64,000 bases of DNA from Pseudomonas fildesensis (GCF_001050345.1 NZ_LFMW01000003.1:124001-188000); one strand, 5' to 3'; numbered from the stretch's first letter, positions 48,789-58,926 are shown. Program-made: numbers and translations. The notes: generated by a model from the sequence alone, not told the origin.

Positions 48789-50076
48789 GGGGCAAACCCT
48801 CCAAAGCTTCACGGTGAGCGGGATGCAGGACCACATGGGCCCGCGCTGTACGAATAATAGCCAGTGCCTCATCGACCGTGGCGGCGCGGCCGCTGTGCAG
48901 TAGCCAGGCGGCGACGGCAGTGGCGCTGCGCGAATAGCCGAGGGCGCAACACACCAGCAACGGACCGTTTACACGCAGGCGCTCTATGGCGTGTGCGGCT
49001 TGCAGGCATTCGGCAGGTGTCGGGGCGATCAGGTCCAGCACGGGAACGCATTGGTAGGCGCGGCCCTGTGGATTAATCGGTAATTCTGCGCAGAGGTCGA
49101 CAATGGCCTTGAAGGAATTCTGCTCGCCCGTTGTGGGAATCCGCCCGAGCCAGATGTTATCCACAATCAGATCGGGTTGTGGATGCTGGCGTGTCCAAAG
49201 GCGTGAGTTTATCCACGCGGCCGCCAAGTAGGGCGCGTAGAGCCAGCGCGCTGCGGGCGTCAGTCGACCGTCGGCACGTTTCTGAACGCCCGGGGCTCCA
49301 AGCACGAGGTAGTTGGCCTTGATCAGGCCCAGGGACACTGCCGGCCACAGCAGCCAAAGCCACCAGCCACCCAACGTAAACGCCAGAACGATCAACGCCA
49401 ATGCCCCCAGGCCATAGCGGACTCCCAACCGCCAACGTTTCGAATCCCGCGTAAGCCGCGCATTCAGCAGCGGGCTCGGATGCTCCAGCGGCCACAGCCA
49501 CACACACAACCACCCGGCGAGGGCGCCTGTGGGTAAGTCGATAAAGTGATGTTGATAAGTGGTCAGTACTGAAATGCCGATCAACGCGAACCAACCATGC
49601 ACCACCCAGCGCCACAATCCCTGGGTATGGCGCTGGTACATGACCCACAGGATCACCAGCAGTGCGATATGCAGAGACGGCGCCTGGTTGAACGGTTTGT
49701 CGAACCCGGCCAGTACGGCAAACAGCCAGCCGAATACGCCATCCAGTTCGGGCCGTTCGAAGGTGAAGCGCAGCGGCCAGATAAGGAAGCAGCTCACGGC
49801 GATCACTTGAGCAGACAGCAGGCGAAGCGCGTGTTGCTTCAGTTCATGACGACTGTTGGGCAGTAGCAGGGAGAAACCGTAGAGCAAGTCGATGGACCAG
49901 TAGGGCACGATGGTCCAGGCCCAGAACGGCATGTGGGTTTCCCAGCCGAACACCAGCGTGCCGACATCGCTGCGCTGGCTGGTGACCCAAGTGGCAAAGC
50001 CGTAGGTGCTGAAAAACAGCGGCGCCAACAGCAGCAGCCACAGGACGGCGGGTTTCAATAAACCGGGTTCGCGCAT
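48778..50076 (-). CDS. PAP2 / dual-specificity phosphatase fusion (YnbD-like)
   Basis: A 432-aa membrane protein. The N-terminal two thirds have several membrane helices and PAP2-like lipid phosphatase motifs (KPFNQAPSLHIALL; TTYQHHFIDLPTGALAG). The C-terminal third is a cysteine phosphatase domain with CALGYSR (Cys near 377, Arg near 383), the CX5R signature. The same fusion occurs in E. coli YnbD. The ATG at 50076 was chosen over a longer frame because it lies 2 bp after the stop of the upstream gene. DnaA boxes lie at 48714-48722 (in the next gene) and 49157-49165. Confidence 0.87.
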   Translation of the reverse strand: MREPGLLKPAVLWLLLLAPLFFSTYGFATWVTSQRSDVGTLVFGWETHMPFWAWTIVPYWSIDLLYGFSLLLPNSRHELKQHALRLLSAQVIAVSCFLIWPLRFTFERPELDGVFGWLFAVLAGFDKPFNQAPSLHIALLVILWVMYQRHTQGLWRWVVHGWFALIGISVLTTYQHHFIDLPTGALAGWLCVWLWPLEHPSPLLNARLTRDSKRWRLGVRYGLGALALIVLAFTLGGWWLWLLWPAVSLGLIKANYLVLGAPGVQKRADGRLTPAARWLYAPYLAAAWINSRLWTRQHPQPDLIVDNIWLGRIPTTGEQNSFKAIVDLCAELPINPQGRAYQCVPVLDLIAPTPAECLQAAHAIERLRVNGPLLVCCALGYSRSATAVAAWLLHSGRAATVDEALAIIRTARAHVVLHPAHREALEGLPHAR

Positions 50077-50078
50077 GC

Positions 50079-51833
50079 TCAGATCTTCTGCGCCAGGGAT
50101 ACGGTAAAGATGCCCCACTCATCCACACGCTGGGTGATTTTGCGGAAACCCGCCGCCTCGACCAGTTGATCCATTTCTGCCTGGCTGCGACGGCGCATCA
50201 CCCAGGCCTGGCCCTGGCGATGGCTGGTCAGCGCGCGGGCGATCAATTCCAGCTGCGGGTGCCATGGCTGGCCGGTATAGACCAGGTAACCACCGGGCTC
50301 CACCGCTTCGGCCAGACCGGCCAGCGAACCGCCGACCATGGCGTTATCGGCAAACAGTTCATACAGCCCGGACACCACCGCCAAGGTCGGCTTGGGCGTC
50401 AGCGCCGCCAGATCTGCGCGATCAAACGCATCCCCTTTGACGAACTGCGCGATATCCCCCAGGCCTTTTTCGCGAATCAGCGCGCCACCGTCGCGCACGT
50501 TGATGTCGCTGTAGTCGCGCAGCAGGATCGATTCCGGCAGCGGCGACACGCCCTGCAAGGCTTCGAGAATGTAACGGCCGTGGCCGGCGGCGATGTCGAC
50601 GATGCGCACTTCGCGATCATCCGCGCGCAACTTGGCCATGGCCAGGCGCAGCAGCTCTTCGACGTTCAACTTGCGCTGACGAATACCGCGCCAGCCGATG
50701 GAGTTGAGGTAGTTGGTATCGATCATCCGCCCCAGCCCGCCCTTGCCGGTGGGCGTGTTGCGGTACACGTAGTCCAGGGTGCTGCCGGAGTCGAAACCGG
50801 TGTCGAAGCCCAGCTTTACACCGTCCGACAGATTCTTGCCCAGGCCCATGCTGGCGCGGGTCATGCGCCAGTACAGGTCGCGCAGGGAGTTGCGCGGCAG
50901 CGGCGCGGCGAGGGATTCGGACTCGGCGCAGGTGGCGCCCAGTTTGTCGGCGTCCAATAGAGAGGCGCGGTCCAGCGGGTGTAAGAAGTTCTGCAGGATA
51001 AAACGCTTGGCGCTGTTCACGGCCACGGCACGGTCACGTTCACCGAGGGTGTCGTGGAAGAAGCCGGGGAGGACGTGCAGCTCCTTTTTCAGGCTGCCGA
51101 GGCGCTCGAAAAATTGCTGCTGGGGTTTGCGGTGCACCACGAAGTCGGAGCCAGAGATCAGCAACTGGGTCGGCACCTGGATCGCCTGGGCATCGGCTAC
51201 AACGCGGTCGGCCGCTTCGTACAGGCCGAGCAGCACATTCACCGAGATAGCCTTGGTGATCAGCGGGTCGCTGTCGTAGGACGCTACGCGTTCCGGATCA
51301 TGGCTGAGGAACTTGGCCTTAACGTAGCTGTTGACGAAAAAGTTGCCGCGAAACTTGCGCATCAGCGCGAGGCCAGGCCGCGCGAATGGCACGTACAGCT
51401 TGACCTTGAACGCCGGGGAGGCGAGCACCAGGGAGCGGATCTTCGGCGCGTAGTCGTGCACCCAAGTGGCTGCGATCACCGCGCCGACGCTTTGGGCGAT
51501 CACCGCGAGGTTTTCCTCGACGAGGCCGTAGGTGGCGCCGATGTGGTCGCAGAAGGTCTGCACATCGCGGGCGCTGGTGGCGAAGCTCGGGCTGTCGCCA
51601 CGTTCGCCGGGCGATTGACCGTGGCCACGGGCGTCCCAGGCGAAGAAGTCGAACTGCGGCAGGTCCAGTTCATCCACCAGGTGGGCGATGCGTCCCGAAT
51701 GCTCGTGGCCGCGATGGAACAGCAGGATCGCCTTGCGCGGCTCGTCGCCGGCGGGCGCCGTGGCCGGCCAGTGCCGGTAGAAAAGCTCGACGCCATCATG
51801 GGTGCTGAAGGTGTGCTCTTGCTGTTCGCGCAT
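50079..51833 (-). CDS. Alpha/beta hydrolase - SAM methyltransferase fusion (YnbC-like)
   Basis: A 584-aa bifunctional protein. Residues 1-280 are an alpha/beta hydrolase resembling monoglyceride lipases (LFHRGHEHSGR; WDARGHGQSPGERG; nucleophile region VIAQSVGAV, a variant of GxSxG). Residues about 330-584 form a class I methyltransferase (VRIVDIAAGHGRYILEAL). The fusion matches E. coli YnbC. It is the second gene of the lipid operon, 10 bp after the CDP-alcohol transferase gene, and may remodel a lipid headgroup. Confidence 0.87.
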   Translation of the reverse strand: MREQQEHTFSTHDGVELFYRHWPATAPAGDEPRKAILLFHRGHEHSGRIAHLVDELDLPQFDFFAWDARGHGQSPGERGDSPSFATSARDVQTFCDHIGATYGLVEENLAVIAQSVGAVIAATWVHDYAPKIRSLVLASPAFKVKLYVPFARPGLALMRKFRGNFFVNSYVKAKFLSHDPERVASYDSDPLITKAISVNVLLGLYEAADRVVADAQAIQVPTQLLISGSDFVVHRKPQQQFFERLGSLKKELHVLPGFFHDTLGERDRAVAVNSAKRFILQNFLHPLDRASLLDADKLGATCAESESLAAPLPRNSLRDLYWRMTRASMGLGKNLSDGVKLGFDTGFDSGSTLDYVYRNTPTGKGGLGRMIDTNYLNSIGWRGIRQRKLNVEELLRLAMAKLRADDREVRIVDIAAGHGRYILEALQGVSPLPESILLRDYSDINVRDGGALIREKGLGDIAQFVKGDAFDRADLAALTPKPTLAVVSGLYELFADNAMVGGSLAGLAEAVEPGGYLVYTGQPWHPQLELIARALTSHRQGQAWVMRRRSQAEMDQLVEAAGFRKITQRVDEWGIFTVSLAQKI

Positions 51834-51843
51834 CGCAAAATCC

Positions 51844-52467
51844 TTATGCAGAAGGGGAAATGTTTTGTTCTTCTTTGAGGCCCTGACGCACCCGGTTGAC
51901 CAGGGTGTAGGCGAGCAGGGCGGCGACCAGCCACATCACCGTCTCGACCCAACCAGCGCCGAGCCAGCCCAGCGCAACGCCGGTAGCCAGCACGCCAAGT
52001 ACAAATGCGCGGTCACTCTTGCCCATCGGCCCGTCATAGCGGCGTGACGCACCCACCATCGGCCCGAGCACGCCGGCGTATTCGCTGAACACCGCCAGCA
52101 GCGCCACCAGCAGCACCGGCGCCAGGCTCACGCCGGGTATCAATGCGAAGGGCAGGATCAACGCGCTGTCGGCGACCACGTCGCACAGTTCATTGAGGTA
52201 CGCGCCCAAACGTGACTGCTGGCCGAATTCCCGGGCGAGCATGCCGTCGATGGCGTTGAGGGCCATGCGCAGGATCATCCACAGCGGGATCAGTGCAAAC
52301 AGCCAGAGGTGCTGGGCGAAGCTGGCGATCAGCAGGCCGACCAGCACGGAAATGACCCCGGCGAGCACGGTGATCTGGTTGGCGGTGGTGCCGTTGTCGT
52401 AGAGGCGCTGCACCAGGGGGCGCAGCAGGTTTTGAAAACGCGGCTTGAGCTGATAGATCGAAATCAT
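51844..52467 (-). CDS. CDP-alcohol phosphatidyltransferase-family protein (YnbA-like)
   Basis: A 207-aa membrane protein with six likely helices and the CDP-alcohol phosphotransferase motif NAIDGMLAR-x8-GAYLNELCD. Compared with the usual Dx2DGx2ARx8Gx3Dx3D, the first and third Asp are Asn. It is the first gene of the operon; the expected substrate is CDP-diacylglycerol made by the CdsA-like protein. The acceptor alcohol cannot be told. If the Asn residues prevent metal binding, chemistry may be altered. Confidence 0.87.
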   Translation of the reverse strand: MISIYQLKPRFQNLLRPLVQRLYDNGTTANQITVLAGVISVLVGLLIASFAQHLWLFALIPLWMILRMALNAIDGMLAREFGQQSRLGAYLNELCDVVADSALILPFALIPGVSLAPVLLVALLAVFSEYAGVLGPMVGASRRYDGPMGKSDRAFVLGVLATGVALGWLGAGWVETVMWLVAALLAYTLVNRVRQGLKEEQNISPSA

Positions 52468-52643
52468 GGGGGGTGACGCTTCCTTGTCCGTGGGCCCGCG
52501 AAAAACTGTTTGGAGTGTGCCGATTTAACGTTGCTTGCACCAGTGATAGCGCGTGTTTATGGGGGTTTAGTCACGGTCTGCTTAACAGCGAACAAAAATT
52601 TCACGCCGTGTGTTATATCGTAACGAATTATGTACAAGTGGAC

Positions 52644-54578
52644 ATGTCGGGGATGCAAGTGGATCTAGAAGCTGACGGCGCTTCGGTTGAAGGCCTGCCG
52701 CGTTTTCAGCAAGGGCTGTTCCATGCCCGTCGATTGAGGCAAGCCGGTATCAGTTTGACGGCCCTGGCCATTACCGGTTGGGTGCTGGCGCTGTTTGTCG
52801 CGCTGTTTGCGCCGTTGTCGATCTGGCCGGTGGTGTTGATCAACTGCGCCTCGGCCTTGCTGGTGCTGGTGGCCGGCTTGCAATCGGCGTGGTGGGTGGC
52901 CGATTGGCGTGCCCAGGCGATGGAAGAGGCGCCGGTTGAACTGAACGCAGCGCTCAGCAAAGACATGGGCTGGCACGCACGCCTTGTCGAGCGGTTTGGC
53001 AGCGGCTTGCTGGCCCAGATCGGTGCACCGGTGCTGTGGCTGGGTGGTTGGTCGTTGCTGGCGTTGGTCAGCATCATCGAATTCTGGAGCCTGGCCTTGC
53101 CGGCTGCGGCAGTCGGTCAATCCGCAAGCGTCGGCGCCGCGCTGGCGTTGGCATTGGCTTTTGGCCTGCTGGTGTTCGAGCGTCGGCTGGCCCAGGAAAC
53201 CCCCGCGCAATGGCCGGAAGCCTCGCCGCTTGCGCAGTTGAGCCGCGTGGCGATTATCTGCCTGGTGGTCAGTGCGATTTGCCTGTTGTTTGCCAGTGCG
53301 CAATCCGTTTGGCCGTTGCGCCTGGCGACACTGATTGGCCTGTTGCCGGCGCTGGTGGCGCTGGAGTTCCTGTTAAGGGGCGCGCTATCGCTGTTCAGCC
53401 CGCGCCAGCCGCGGCTTGAACCGCGCCTGATGGCGCACAGTTTTATTGCCGGACTGCTGTGCTGGCCACCGCAACCCTTGCAGGCCTTGCAGCATGAATT
53501 GCACAACCGCTTCGGCATCGACCTGCGTCAGATATGGGCCTTTACCTACATGCGCCGGGCATTTTTGCCGGTGTTGCTGGTGGTGCTGGCTGTCGGCTGG
53601 GCGCTGACCGGCGTGCATGAAGTGCCCCTGCAAGGCCGTGGGATTTATGAGCGCTTCGGCAAGCCGGTGGAGGTCTTTGGCCCCGGCCTGCATGCCGGGC
53701 TGCCATGGCCTCTGGGCCGCGTGTTGAGCGTGGAAAACGGTGTGGTGCACGAACTGGCGACCAGCGTCAGCGAAGCCGCCACCCCCGAGTTGGCCCCCGC
53801 CGAAGGCCCGGCGCCGCTGATCGCCAACCGCCTGTGGGACGCCAGCCATGTGAATGACAAATCCCAGGTTATCGCCAGCAGCAGCGGCGACAAGCAGAGC
53901 TTCCAGATCGTCAATATGGACGTGCGGTTCGTCTACCGTATCGGCCTGACCGACCACGCCGCGCTCGCCGCCACCTATAACAGCGCCGATGTACCCATCC
54001 TGATTCGCAGCACCGCCAGCCGGATCCTCGTGCATGACTTTGCCTCGCGTACCCTCGACGAACTGCTCGGCGAACAACGCACAAGCCTCGCCGACGAAAT
54101 CGGTCGCGCCGTGCAAGCGGACTTGCAAAAGCTCGACACTGGTGTGGAAATTCTCGCCACGGTGGTAGAAGCCATCCACCCACCGGCCGGTGCGGCCAAC
54201 GCCTACCACGGTGTGCAAGCCGCGCAGATTGGCGCGCAGGCGCTGATCGCCCGCGAGCGTGGTGCCGCCAGTGAACAAACCAACCAGGCCTTGCTGCAAG
54301 CGAGTACCGCCCGCGACCAGGCCCTGGCCACCGCCCGCGAAGTGAACGCCGGCGCCCAAGCGGCCGACCTGCGGTTTACCGCCGAACAAAAGGCCTACGC
54401 CACGGCCGGCCAAGCCTTTGTGCTGGAGCAGTACCTCGGCCAACTGAGCCAGGGCCTGGCCCACGCCAAGCTGCTTATTCTGGATCACCGCCTGGGCGCC
54501 AATGGCGCGCCGACGATCGATCTGCGTTCTTTTACCTTGCCGGCCGATCCCTCGGTGCCGCGTAAAGCCGTTCAATAA
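52644..54578 (+). CDS. Large SPFH/HflK-like membrane protein
   Basis: A 644-aa protein. The first 350 residues contain about six membrane helices (ALAITGWVLALFVALFAPL; AALALALAFGLLVFERRLA and others). A final helix at FLPVLLVVLAVGWALTG leads into an SPFH (stomatin/prohibitin/HflK) domain (GIYERFGKPVEVFGPGLHAG; VVEAIHPPAGAANAYHGVQA) and an Ala/Gln-rich coiled coil. An upstream in-frame start at 52473 is possible, but the sequence before the ATG at 52644 looks non-coding; a start at 52653 is also possible. It opens a four-gene cluster with two more SPFH proteins and a P-type ATPase. Confidence 0.82.
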   Translation: MSGMQVDLEADGASVEGLPRFQQGLFHARRLRQAGISLTALAITGWVLALFVALFAPLSIWPVVLINCASALLVLVAGLQSAWWVADWRAQAMEEAPVELNAALSKDMGWHARLVERFGSGLLAQIGAPVLWLGGWSLLALVSIIEFWSLALPAAAVGQSASVGAALALALAFGLLVFERRLAQETPAQWPEASPLAQLSRVAIICLVVSAICLLFASAQSVWPLRLATLIGLLPALVALEFLLRGALSLFSPRQPRLEPRLMAHSFIAGLLCWPPQPLQALQHELHNRFGIDLRQIWAFTYMRRAFLPVLLVVLAVGWALTGVHEVPLQGRGIYERFGKPVEVFGPGLHAGLPWPLGRVLSVENGVVHELATSVSEAATPELAPAEGPAPLIANRLWDASHVNDKSQVIASSSGDKQSFQIVNMDVRFVYRIGLTDHAALAATYNSADVPILIRSTASRILVHDFASRTLDELLGEQRTSLADEIGRAVQADLQKLDTGVEILATVVEAIHPPAGAANAYHGVQAAQIGAQALIARERGAASEQTNQALLQASTARDQALATAREVNAGAQAADLRFTAEQKAYATAGQAFVLEQYLGQLSQGLAHAKLLILDHRLGANGAPTIDLRSFTLPADPSVPRKAVQ

Positions 54579-54590
54579 GGAGTCTGTCTG

Positions 54591-55577
54591 TTGAGCGCTC
54601 ATTCTCACGATCATGGTCACCACCACGGCCACCCTCATCACCATCACGGTGATGAACAACCGGCCGGCCCGTTTCCTTGGCGGCGCATGGCCTGGGCCGT
54701 GTTGCTGGTGCTGTTTGCCGTCGCGGCGGCGAGCCTGGTGCAGGTGCGTTCCGGCGAAGCCACGGTGATTACCCGCTTCGGCAACCCGGCGCGGGTGCTG
54801 CTGGAACCGGGCCTGGGCTGGCGTTGGCCGGCGCCGTTTGAAGCGGCGATCCCGGTGGACCTGCGCCTGCGCACCACCTCCAGCGGTTTGCAGGATGTGG
54901 GTACCCGCGATGGTCTGCGCATCATCGTGCAGGCCTACGTGGCGTGGCAGGTGCAGGGCGATGCCGATAATGTGCAGCGCTTTATGCGCGCGGTGCAGAA
55001 CCAGCCGGATGAAGCGGCGCGGCAGATTCGTACCTTCGTTGGCTCGGCGCTGGAAACCACCGCCGCCAGCTTCGACCTGTCCAGCCTGATCAACACCGAT
55101 GCCAGCCAGGTGCGCATCGCCGATTTCGAGGCGCAGTTGCGTCAGCAGATTGATCAACAATTGCTCACCACCTACGGCGTGCGCGTGGCGCAGGTGGGCA
55201 TCGAACGGCTGACCTTGCCGTCGGTGACGCTCACCGCCACCGTCGACCGCATGCGCGCCGAGCGCGAAACCATCGCCACCGAACGCACTGCCGTGGGCAA
55301 GCGCGAGGCGGCCCAGATTCGTTCCGCCGCCGAGCGTGATGCGCGGATCGTGCAGGCCGACGCCACGGTGAAAGCCGCCGATATCGAAGCGCAGTCGCGG
55401 GTCGAAGCCGCGCAGATTTATGGCCGCGCTTACGCCGGTAATCCGCAGTTATATAACCTGCTGCGTTCCCTCGACACCTTGGGCACGGTGGTAACGCCGG
55501 GCACCAAGATCATCCTGCGCACCGATGCCGCGCCGTTCCGCGCGCTGGTGGACGGGCCGAAGGACGTTCAGCCATGA
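54591..55577 (+). CDS. HflK-like SPFH protein with His-rich N-terminus
   Basis: A 328-aa membrane-anchored protein. The first 20 residues (SAHSHDHGHHHGHPHHHH) are extraordinarily His-rich and probably bind metal. One membrane helix follows (MAWAVLLVLFAVAAASLVQV), then an SPFH domain (GEATVITRFGNPARVLLEPG; YGVRVAQVGIERLTLPSV) and a C-terminal coiled coil. It begins at a TTG 12 bp after the preceding gene, with AAGGAG well placed. HflK homologues assemble with HflC and modulate membrane proteases. The next gene overlaps by 4 bp. Confidence 0.88.
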   Translation: MSAHSHDHGHHHGHPHHHHGDEQPAGPFPWRRMAWAVLLVLFAVAAASLVQVRSGEATVITRFGNPARVLLEPGLGWRWPAPFEAAIPVDLRLRTTSSGLQDVGTRDGLRIIVQAYVAWQVQGDADNVQRFMRAVQNQPDEAARQIRTFVGSALETTAASFDLSSLINTDASQVRIADFEAQLRQQIDQQLLTTYGVRVAQVGIERLTLPSVTLTATVDRMRAERETIATERTAVGKREAAQIRSAAERDARIVQADATVKAADIEAQSRVEAAQIYGRAYAGNPQLYNLLRSLDTLGTVVTPGTKIILRTDAAPFRALVDGPKDVQP

Positions 55578-56608
55578 CGATGCGTGACATCCCGGACAGC
55601 CCGTGGATCCAGGCCGGACGCCTGACCTTCCTGGCGCTGTACGCGGTGACCGTGTTGGCGGCGCTGGCGTGGGCGTTTTCCAATGTGCGGCAGATTGATC
55701 CGCAGAACCGTGCCGTGGTGCTGCACTTCGGTGCCCTAGACCGGATTCAGAATGCCGGGCTGCTGTTGGCGTGGCCGCAGCCGTTCGAGCAGGTGGTGCT
55801 GTTGCCGGCGGCCGACCGGGTGATTGAGCGGCGGGTCGAGAACCTACTGCGTTCCGACGCCGCGACCCAGGCCGACCGCGTGGCCAGTTTTGCCACGCCG
55901 CTGAGCGATGCGCTGGCCGGTTCTGGCTACCTGCTGACCGGCGATGCCGGTGTGGTGCAGCTGGATGTGCGGGTGTTCTACAAGGTCACTGAGCCCTACG
56001 CGTTTGTGTTGCAGGGCGAACATGTATTGCCGGCCCTGGATCGGTTGGTGACGCGCAGCGCCGTGGCCCTGACGGCGGCGCGGGACCTGGACACGATTCT
56101 GGTAGCGCGCCCGGAACTGATGGGTACCGACAACGGCGCCGCCGAGCGCCGTGAGCGGCTGCGCGGCGATCTGGTACAAGGCATCAATAAGCGCCTGGCG
56201 GAGTTGACCGCCAGCGGCTTGGGCCTGGGCATCGAAGCCACTCGCGTCGATGTGCAATCGAGCCTGCCGAGCCCGGCGGTAAATGCTTTTAATGCGGTAC
56301 TCACCGCCAGTCAGCAAGCCGACAAGGCCGTGGCCAACGCGCGTACCGAAGCGGCAAAACTCACCCAAAACGCCAACCAGGAGGCTGATCGCCTGGTGCA
56401 AGTCGCCCATGCCCAGGCCAGCGAGCGCCTGGCCAATGCCCAGGCGCAAACCGCCACCGTCGCCAGCCTGGCTCAGGTCAAAGACCCAGGCTTGTTGCTG
56501 CGGCTGTACCGCGAGCGCCTGCCGAAGATTCTCGGCCAGGCCGGCTCGGTGACCACGGTCGATCCCAAAGACGACTCCCGCTTGATCATTCAGGGAGCCG
56601 AACAATGA
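55574..56608 (+). CDS. HflC-like SPFH protein
   Basis: A 344-aa protein with one N-terminal membrane helix (LTFLALYAVTVLAALAWAF), an SPFH domain (QIDPQNRAVVLHFGALDRIQ; LGIEATRVDVQSSLPSPAVN) and a coiled coil rich in Ala, Gln and Asn, ending in a conserved RLYRERLPKIL segment. It overlaps both neighbours by 4 bp (ATGA), so the three downstream genes are translationally coupled. It is the probable partner of the His-rich HflK-like protein. Confidence 0.87.
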   Translation: MTMRDIPDSPWIQAGRLTFLALYAVTVLAALAWAFSNVRQIDPQNRAVVLHFGALDRIQNAGLLLAWPQPFEQVVLLPAADRVIERRVENLLRSDAATQADRVASFATPLSDALAGSGYLLTGDAGVVQLDVRVFYKVTEPYAFVLQGEHVLPALDRLVTRSAVALTAARDLDTILVARPELMGTDNGAAERRERLRGDLVQGINKRLAELTASGLGLGIEATRVDVQSSLPSPAVNAFNAVLTASQQADKAVANARTEAAKLTQNANQEADRLVQVAHAQASERLANAQAQTATVASLAQVKDPGLLLRLYRERLPKILGQAGSVTTVDPKDDSRLIIQGAEQ

Positions 56609-58491
56609 GCGCGCCCATGCTGACTTCCGCCGAGCAGCGCAGCGCTGCCCGGCAACTGACCCTGGCCATGCTCGCCTTGGGACTACTTGTGCTGGGCCTG
56701 GTGTGGCGCTGGCTGGCGCCGGACCAGAACGGCGTCAGCCAATTACTGTTGGGTGTTGCCTCGCTGCTGGTGGCGGTGCCGGTGATGCGTTCGGCCTGGT
56801 ACAGCCTGCGTTATCCGAGCTTGCATGGCATCACCGACCAACTGATCGCCCTGGCGATGCTCGGCGCCTGGGCCACTGGCGACCTGCTGACCGCCGCGCT
56901 GCTGCCGATCATCATGATTTTCGGGCATGTGCTGGAAGAGCGCAGCGTGATCGGTTCCCAGGAAGCGATCCACGCCCTGGGCAAACTGACCCGCAGCCAT
57001 GCACGCCTGGTGCAGGCCGACGGCACCATTCTCGAGGTCGACAACGGCACGCTGAACACCGGCGATATCGTCGAAGTGCGCGCCGGTGACCGCGTGCCCG
57101 CTGATGGGGTGGTGCTGTCGGGCCAGGCGAGTTTGGACACGGCGCCGATTACCGGCGAATCGGTGCCGCTGGAAGCCAGTGTGGGCGTGCAGGTGTTTGG
57201 CGGGGCGATCAACCTCGACGGTTTGTTGCGCCTTGAGGTGACCCGCACGGGCAACGAGTCGACCCTGGGCAAAGTCATCGCGCTGATGCAGAACGCCGAA
57301 CGCTCCAAGCCGCCGATCACCCGGTTGCTGGAACGTTATGCCGGCAGCTATATGGTGCTGGTGCTGTTGCTGGCGGCGGTCACCTGGTTTGTGACCAATG
57401 ACGCCCAGGCGATGTTGGCCGTGTTGGTGGCGGCGTGCCCTTGCGCGCTGGTGTTGTCGGCACCGGCCACGGCGATTGCCGGGATTGCCGTGGCGGCGCG
57501 CCATGGGATTCTGATTCGCAGCTCGGCGTTTCTGGAAGAGTTGGCGGACCTGACCTCGCTGGTGGTCGACAAGACCGGCACGCTGACCTTCGGCACGCTG
57601 CGTTTGCAGTCCATCGAGACCACCGCTGTGGACCGGCAGGTGTTGCTGAACCTGGCGGCCAGCCTCGGCTCGGCCAGCAGTCACCCGGTCAGCCGCGCGT
57701 TGGCGGGGTTGGCGACCCAGGAGCAACGCTTGGCGCTGACCGACATTCGCGAACGCCAAGGCCTGGGTGTGGTGGCGCAGACCGAGCAGGGCGAAGCGGC
57801 GCTGGGGCGGCCGGAGTTGTTCGCGCAATTGGGCGTCGTCACCCCCCCTGTTCCGAACCATGACGGCCCGATTGCCGGGCTGGCGCTGAACGGGCAATTC
57901 CTCGCCTGGATGTTGCTGGCCGACAGCGTCAAACCGGAGGCTCGCCAGGCCCTGCAAGAACTTCGGGACCTGGGTCTTGGTCGCCAACTGTTGCTCACCG
58001 GCGACCGCCAAAGCGTCGCCGACAGCCTGGCGCTGGACGTGGGCATCAGCGATGTCGTGGCTCAGGCCCTGCCGGAAGACAAGCTCAACCGCGTGCTGGG
58101 GGAGATCGGCAGCGGCTTTCGGCCGATGGTGGTGGGCGATGGCATCAACGATTCCCTGGCGCTGAAGGCCGGTGTAGTCGGCGTGGCGATGGGCGCGGGT
58201 GGGGCGGATATCGCCCTGGCGTCGGCGGATGTGGTGTTGATCGGCAGTGACTTGCGCCGCTTGGGTACCTGTGTGCGGCTGAGTCGCCAGTGTCGGCAGA
58301 CGTTGCAGGTCAATGTGATCATCGGCCTGGGCTGGACGTTGGCCATCGTCGTGTTTGCCGCCTTTGGCTGGCTGGGCGCGGCGGGCGCGATGATTGCGGC
58401 GGTGCTGCATAACCTCAGCACGTTGTTGGTGTTGGGCAATGCCGGGCGTTTATTGCGCTTCCAGGAGCCGCTGTCGAAGCTCGACGAATGA
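56605..58491 (+). CDS. P1B-type metal-transporting ATPase
   Basis: A 628-aa transition-metal pump. Motifs: TGES at 183-186, metal-site CPC at 278-280, phosphorylated Asp322 in [16 protein letters not shown] (HP motif), and [10 protein letters not shown]. No N-terminal heavy-metal-binding (HMA) domain is present. The last helix has [16 protein letters not shown], not the HDGGT of Zn/Cd pumps, so metal specificity is unclear. The gene is coupled to the SPFH cluster by a 4-bp overlap, suggesting that the SPFH proteins and the pump act together. Confidence 0.9.
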   Translation: MSAPMLTSAEQRSAARQLTLAMLALGLLVLGLVWRWLAPDQNGVSQLLLGVASLLVAVPVMRSAWYSLRYPSLHGITDQLIALAMLGAWATGDLLTAALLPIIMIFGHVLEERSVIGSQEAIHALGKLTRSHARLVQADGTILEVDNGTLNTGDIVEVRAGDRVPADGVVLSGQASLDTAPITGESVPLEASVGVQVFGGAINLDGLLRLEVTRTGNESTLGKVIALMQNAERSKPPITRLLERYAGSYMVLVLLLAAVTWFVTNDAQAMLAVLVAACPCALVLSAPATAIAGIAVAARHGILIRSSAFLEELADLTSLVVDKTGTLTFGTLRLQSIETTAVDRQVLLNLAASLGSASSHPVSRALAGLATQEQRLALTDIRERQGLGVVAQTEQGEAALGRPELFAQLGVVTPPVPNHDGPIAGLALNGQFLAWMLLADSVKPEARQALQELRDLGLGRQLLLTGDRQSVADSLALDVGISDVVAQALPEDKLNRVLGEIGSGFRPMVVGDGINDSLALKAGVVGVAMGAGGADIALASADVVLIGSDLRRLGTCVRLSRQCRQTLQVNVIIGLGWTLAIVVFAAFGWLGAAGAMIAAVLHNLSTLLVLGNAGRLLRFQEPLSKLDE

Positions 58492-58607
58492 TTTTCGGAT
58501 TTTTTGCATACGGCTGTAACGCGGATAAGGGACCTCACTCTAGTGGTGTGTCGAGACTGAACAATCCGTTCAGACCGACTCCACTACCGATCATGAGGAA
58601 TACAAGA

Positions 58608-58859
58608 ATGAACATTAAATCCGCAGCTGCCGGTGCCGCTCTCGCAATGGCCGCCGCTACGATGTTTGCCGGCGTTGCTACTCAGGTACAAGCCGCAGAC
58701 GCCAACGTGCATTGCTATGGCGTCAACGCCTGCAAAGGCCAGAACGACTGCAAGACCAAAGACCACGCGTGCAAAGGTCAAGGCTCCTGCAAGGGCCAGG
58801 GCTTCCAGTCCATGAGCAAGGCAATGTGCGACGAGAAAGGCGGCAAAGTCGGCGAGTAA
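58608..58859 (+). CDS. bufA: Bufferin-type periplasmic metallophore precursor
   Basis: An 83-aa precursor. Residues 1-31 are a signal peptide ending in VQAAD. The mature part has six cysteines in [26 protein letters not shown] and MCDEKG contexts, typical of BufA2-like bufferins. These peptides are modified by BufB and bind copper or other metals in the periplasm. The ATG at 58608 is preceded by GAGGA. A longer upstream frame was not used since the signal peptide starts here. Confidence 0.87.
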   Translation: MNIKSAAAGAALAMAAATMFAGVATQVQAADANVHCYGVNACKGQNDCKTKDHACKGQGSCKGQGFQSMSKAMCDEKGGKVGE

Positions 58860-58926
58860 CCGGCAACCGAGTGCTCCCGCAGCGGCTGTCCCCACCGCTG
58901 CGGACACTTTGCCCCTGGAGTGTCTT

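Noticed and set aside
53385..55160. A 591-codon minus-strand frame opposite the SPFH genes
   Set aside because: Repetitive Gly/Gln/His composition typical of antisense frames in GC-rich genes; the plus-strand SPFH proteins are clear.
56743..58410. A 555-codon minus-strand frame opposite the P-type ATPase
   Set aside because: Gln/His/Arg-rich shadow frame; the plus strand has all P-type ATPase motifs.
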